Source of the DNA: Pseudomonas sp. SJZ074
GTDB lineage: Bacteria; Pseudomonadota; Gammaproteobacteria; Pseudomonadales; Pseudomonadaceae
Direction of reading: 5' to 3'
Length of the DNA: 64,000 nt
NCBI RefSeq assembly: GCF_007828215.1
Contig: NZ_VIUE01000024.1
Location: 40,867 to 104,866 of the forward strand
The notes below the pieces were generated by a model. It saw only the letters and a program-made list of their open reading frames with translations, did no database searches and was not told the DNA's origin. Shown here in pieces: positions 62,324-64,000 of the stretch. A program made the position numbers and the translations under genes. Each line of letters starts with the position of its first letter. Positions within the stretch are counted from its first letter, which is position 1.

Positions 62324-63586
62324 TCAGGCAGCGCGTGACCTGGCGGTGCGCTCGAGTGCCTCGATCTGCAGGGCCGCCGCTTCACTGGCGCTGTCACCGC
62401 TCGGAATCAGCGTGCGATAGCGGTCGCAACTGGCGCGCACTTCCCGACTGTTCAGGATCTTGTCCAGTGCTGCGGCGAGCGACTCGGCGGAGGCGGGCGG
62501 GAAAACCCGCAAGCCACAGCCGAGGCGCTCCATTCGTGCGGCGTTGTCGAACTGATCGTGAGCGAACGGCGTGGCGATCTGTGGCACGCCGGCGGCCATG
62601 GCCAGGGCCGTGGTGCCGACACCGCCGTGATGCACCAGCGCTGCGCTGTGGGGTAGGATGCGACTCATCGGCACGTAACGTCGTACCAGAATCCTGCCTT
62701 CGCTGGACACTGAAGGGTCTACCGGCTGGCTGGTCAGGAACACGCCGCGGCGGTCGATCAATTTCAGTGCCTGCACCGCCGCGGTGAAGTATTGCTCGCC
62801 ATTGACCATGGTCGAACCCGGGGTAAACACCACCGGCGATGCCTCGTTCAGGAAGTCTTCCAGTTCGGCGTCGAGCGGTTGCAGCCCGGACTCATCGAAC
62901 AATGGGAAACCGGTCAGCACGGTCTGGGCAGGCCAGTCGTGTTGCACGGGGGCGAACCACTCCGGAAACAACCCCAGCACTCGGTCAGGCGAGGAAATCC
63001 ATTGGCTGATAATGCGCTTGGTCGGCGCGAGGCCCAGCTCCTGACGGAAGTTGTTGAGCTCCGGTGCCATGACCCGGTCGAGAAATGCCCGTTCGATCAT
63101 CCCCAGCAGCAGCCGCTTCACCGGATAGGGTACGAAGGCCGGCAGATTGGCTCCTGGTGGATGGGTCGAGGGCGCGGCGGCCGACCAGAAACCGAACGGC
63201 GACACCTGCGCGGTGACCAGTGGGATACCGTGTTTCTCCTGCAAAAGACGCGCTGAGAATGCCCACAAGGACCCGAGCATGACCGTTTCATTGTCACAGG
63301 CCTGCTCCAGCAACCGGTACTGTTCGCGCAGGGTGCTGGCGATGGTTTTCCAGAGGGTCGGCAGGGACGTGCGCGGGTGCCACAGCGCCGGGTCGGCCAT
63401 CACCTCGTCATATTCTTCACGGGTACCCAACGGCAGGAAGTTGAAACCACAGCGCTCGATCAACGGCGCGAACGCCGCACTGGCGCAAAACGTGACCCGA
63501 TGCCCGCGCGCCACGAGCGTACGGCCGATGCCGACAAAAGGATGAACGTCACCGGCTGAGCCGACGGCCGTAATGATCACATGCAT
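62324..63586 (-). CDS. braA: RhlB-like rhamnosyltransferase, BraA-like
   Basis: A 420-residue GT1-fold glycosyltransferase closely patterned on RhlB, which adds rhamnose to 3-hydroxy-fatty acids. Shared features are the start MHVIITAVGSAGDVHPFVGI, GSLWAFSARLLQEKHGIPLVTAQVSP, LFPEWFAPVQHDWP, TGFPLFD, VVFTPGSTMVNGEQYF, and the nucleotide-sugar site LVHHGGVGTTALAMAAGVPQ-ATPFAHDQFDNA. Brabantamides carry rhamnose on the acyl chain, so this is the expected tailoring enzyme. It is first in the operon, 93 bp before the NRPS. The ATG at 63586 has GGAGG at ideal spacing. Confidence 0.88.
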   Translation of the reverse strand: MHVIITAVGSAGDVHPFVGIGRTLVARGHRVTFCASAAFAPLIERCGFNFLPLGTREEYDEVMADPALWHPRTSLPTLWKTIASTLREQYRLLEQACDNETVMLGSLWAFSARLLQEKHGIPLVTAQVSPFGFWSAAAPSTHPPGANLPAFVPYPVKRLLLGMIERAFLDRVMAPELNNFRQELGLAPTKRIISQWISSPDRVLGLFPEWFAPVQHDWPAQTVLTGFPLFDESGLQPLDAELEDFLNEASPVVFTPGSTMVNGEQYFTAAVQALKLIDRRGVFLTSQPVDPSVSSEGRILVRRYVPMSRILPHSAALVHHGGVGTTALAMAAGVPQIATPFAHDQFDNAARMERLGCGLRVFPPASAESLAAALDKILNSREVRASCDRYRTLIPSGDSASEAAALQIEALERTARSRAA

Positions 63587-63667
63587 AAGGTTCCCTCCAG
63601 AGTGATCCTGCGGTGGTAGGCCACCCTGATCAGCAGCGATCAGAGCCCGTCCGTGGGCTCCGCCCAC

Positions 63668-63752
63668 TAAAACGATTCAGCCTGTCGGGGGGCATTAGGC
63701 ATTGGCAGAAAGCAAAAGTCTGTGGCGGAAAATGGGGACACTCGACGATTGG
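63668..63752 (-). promoter_or_regulatory. conserved promoter block, rhamnosyltransferase copy
   Basis: Counterpart of 53325-53409, 82-166 nt upstream of the rhamnosyltransferase start. The two differ mainly by substitutions and two or three single-base gaps. The coding strand has TGTCCCCATTTTCC and TTTTGC, and ends GGCTGAATCGTTTTA towards the gene. It is a likely binding site of a LuxR-type regulator plus the promoter core. Confidence 0.7.
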
Positions 63753-63773
63753 TAGGCGCGCACTCCGGATCCA

Positions 63774-63864
63774 GTGGGAGTGGGCTTGCTCGCGAAAGCG
63801 GGGTGTCTGTCACAGAGGTGTTGAATGTGCCGCCGTCTTCGCGAGCAAGCCCGCTCCCACAGGG
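63774..63864. repeat. paired REP elements
   Basis: GTGGGAGTGGGCTTGCTCGC at the left and TTCGCGAGCAAGCCCGCTCC at the right, upstream of the brabantamide-like operon; a further REP fragment GTGGGAGCAACTG lies at about 63908. Confidence 0.88.
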
Positions 63865-63934
63865 TCTGGTGGTGTATGCAAAGGTTGCGTACACCGCAAG
63901 TCCAATGTGGGAGCAACTGTCTTGGATGATTTAT

Positions 63935-64000
63935 TTAGCCATTCTTTTTCAAGGCAGCAAAAGCTCTCACAGCTCTTGGCAGTGCAGATATCTGGAGAGG
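63935..64000 (-). CDS. possible C-terminal end of a gene running in from the right edge
   Basis: On the - strand one frame is open from the window edge for 21 codons (ending SALPRAVRAFAALKKNG) and stops at 63935-63937, before the REP region. The amino-acid content is plausible for a helical C terminus. The piece is too short to identify. The gene order of brabantamide clusters would allow another regulator here, but nothing in the sequence proves it. Confidence 0.25.
   Translation of the reverse strand, partial: PLQISALPRAVRAFAALKKNG

Overview
The window is a piece of a Pseudomonas chromosome, most likely from the P. fluorescens complex and plausibly its corrugata/brassicacearum side. The evidence is the high GC content, the gene order gloB - methyltransferase - rnhA - dnaQ, the abundant Pseudomonas REP palindromes (the GTGGGAGCGGGCTTGCTCGCG family and a GTGGCGAGGGGAT family), a DUF6124 gene, a PsmE-type alginate epimerase, and a gene set matching the brabantamide lipopeptide cluster. 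Species placement is inference. I see no rRNA, tRNA, insertion sequence, prophage or CRISPR array.

Left part (1-11.5 kb) is ordinary core chromosome. It holds the start of a yej-type peptide ABC transporter (yejB plus two tandem yejA-like binding proteins), mltD, gloB, a small methyltransferase, rnhA, dnaQ, a GNAT enzyme, a LysR regulator and an NADPH-dependent FMN reductase. At 11.6-14.8 kb a repetitive beta-sandwich protein is bracketed by two 48-bp direct repeats, each ending in a perfect palindrome. Then come a structured leader with a DUF6124 gene, and an arsB whose arsR has decayed. Core genes resume at 17.3-28.8 kb: DUF1853, nadK, a phosphoesterase, glpG, yeaC, a DUF2797 gene, pepN, and a YCF48-like/RND pair.

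From 28.9 kb the content is more accessory. A 1560-residue toxin-like protein comes first. Next is a pentonate catabolism locus: a GntR-type regulator, a sugar-acid dehydratase, an MFS transporter, an FAH-family dehydratase and alpha-ketoglutaric semialdehyde dehydrogenase, which together could convert imported arabinonate or xylonate to alpha-ketoglutarate. A 1869-residue enzyme follows, with an AlgE-type epimerase module, RTX repeats, cadherin-like domains and an SGNH esterase domain. An Anr-box promoter then precedes two overlapping hemN paralogues, the first of which has lost every radical-SAM cysteine.

The right end (50.6-64 kb) is a secondary-metabolite locus read leftwards. A RhlB-like rhamnosyltransferase (braA-like), a two-module NRPS predicted to use Ser then Pro (braB-like) and an FAD monooxygenase (braC-like) together predict a rhamnosylated cyclic-carbamate lipopeptide of the brabantamide type. 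A LuxR-type regulator, an OprM-family outer-membrane channel and a tiny protein form the next unit. An approximately 85-bp conserved block sits upstream of both the regulator and the rhamnosyltransferase, which suggests the two units are controlled together.
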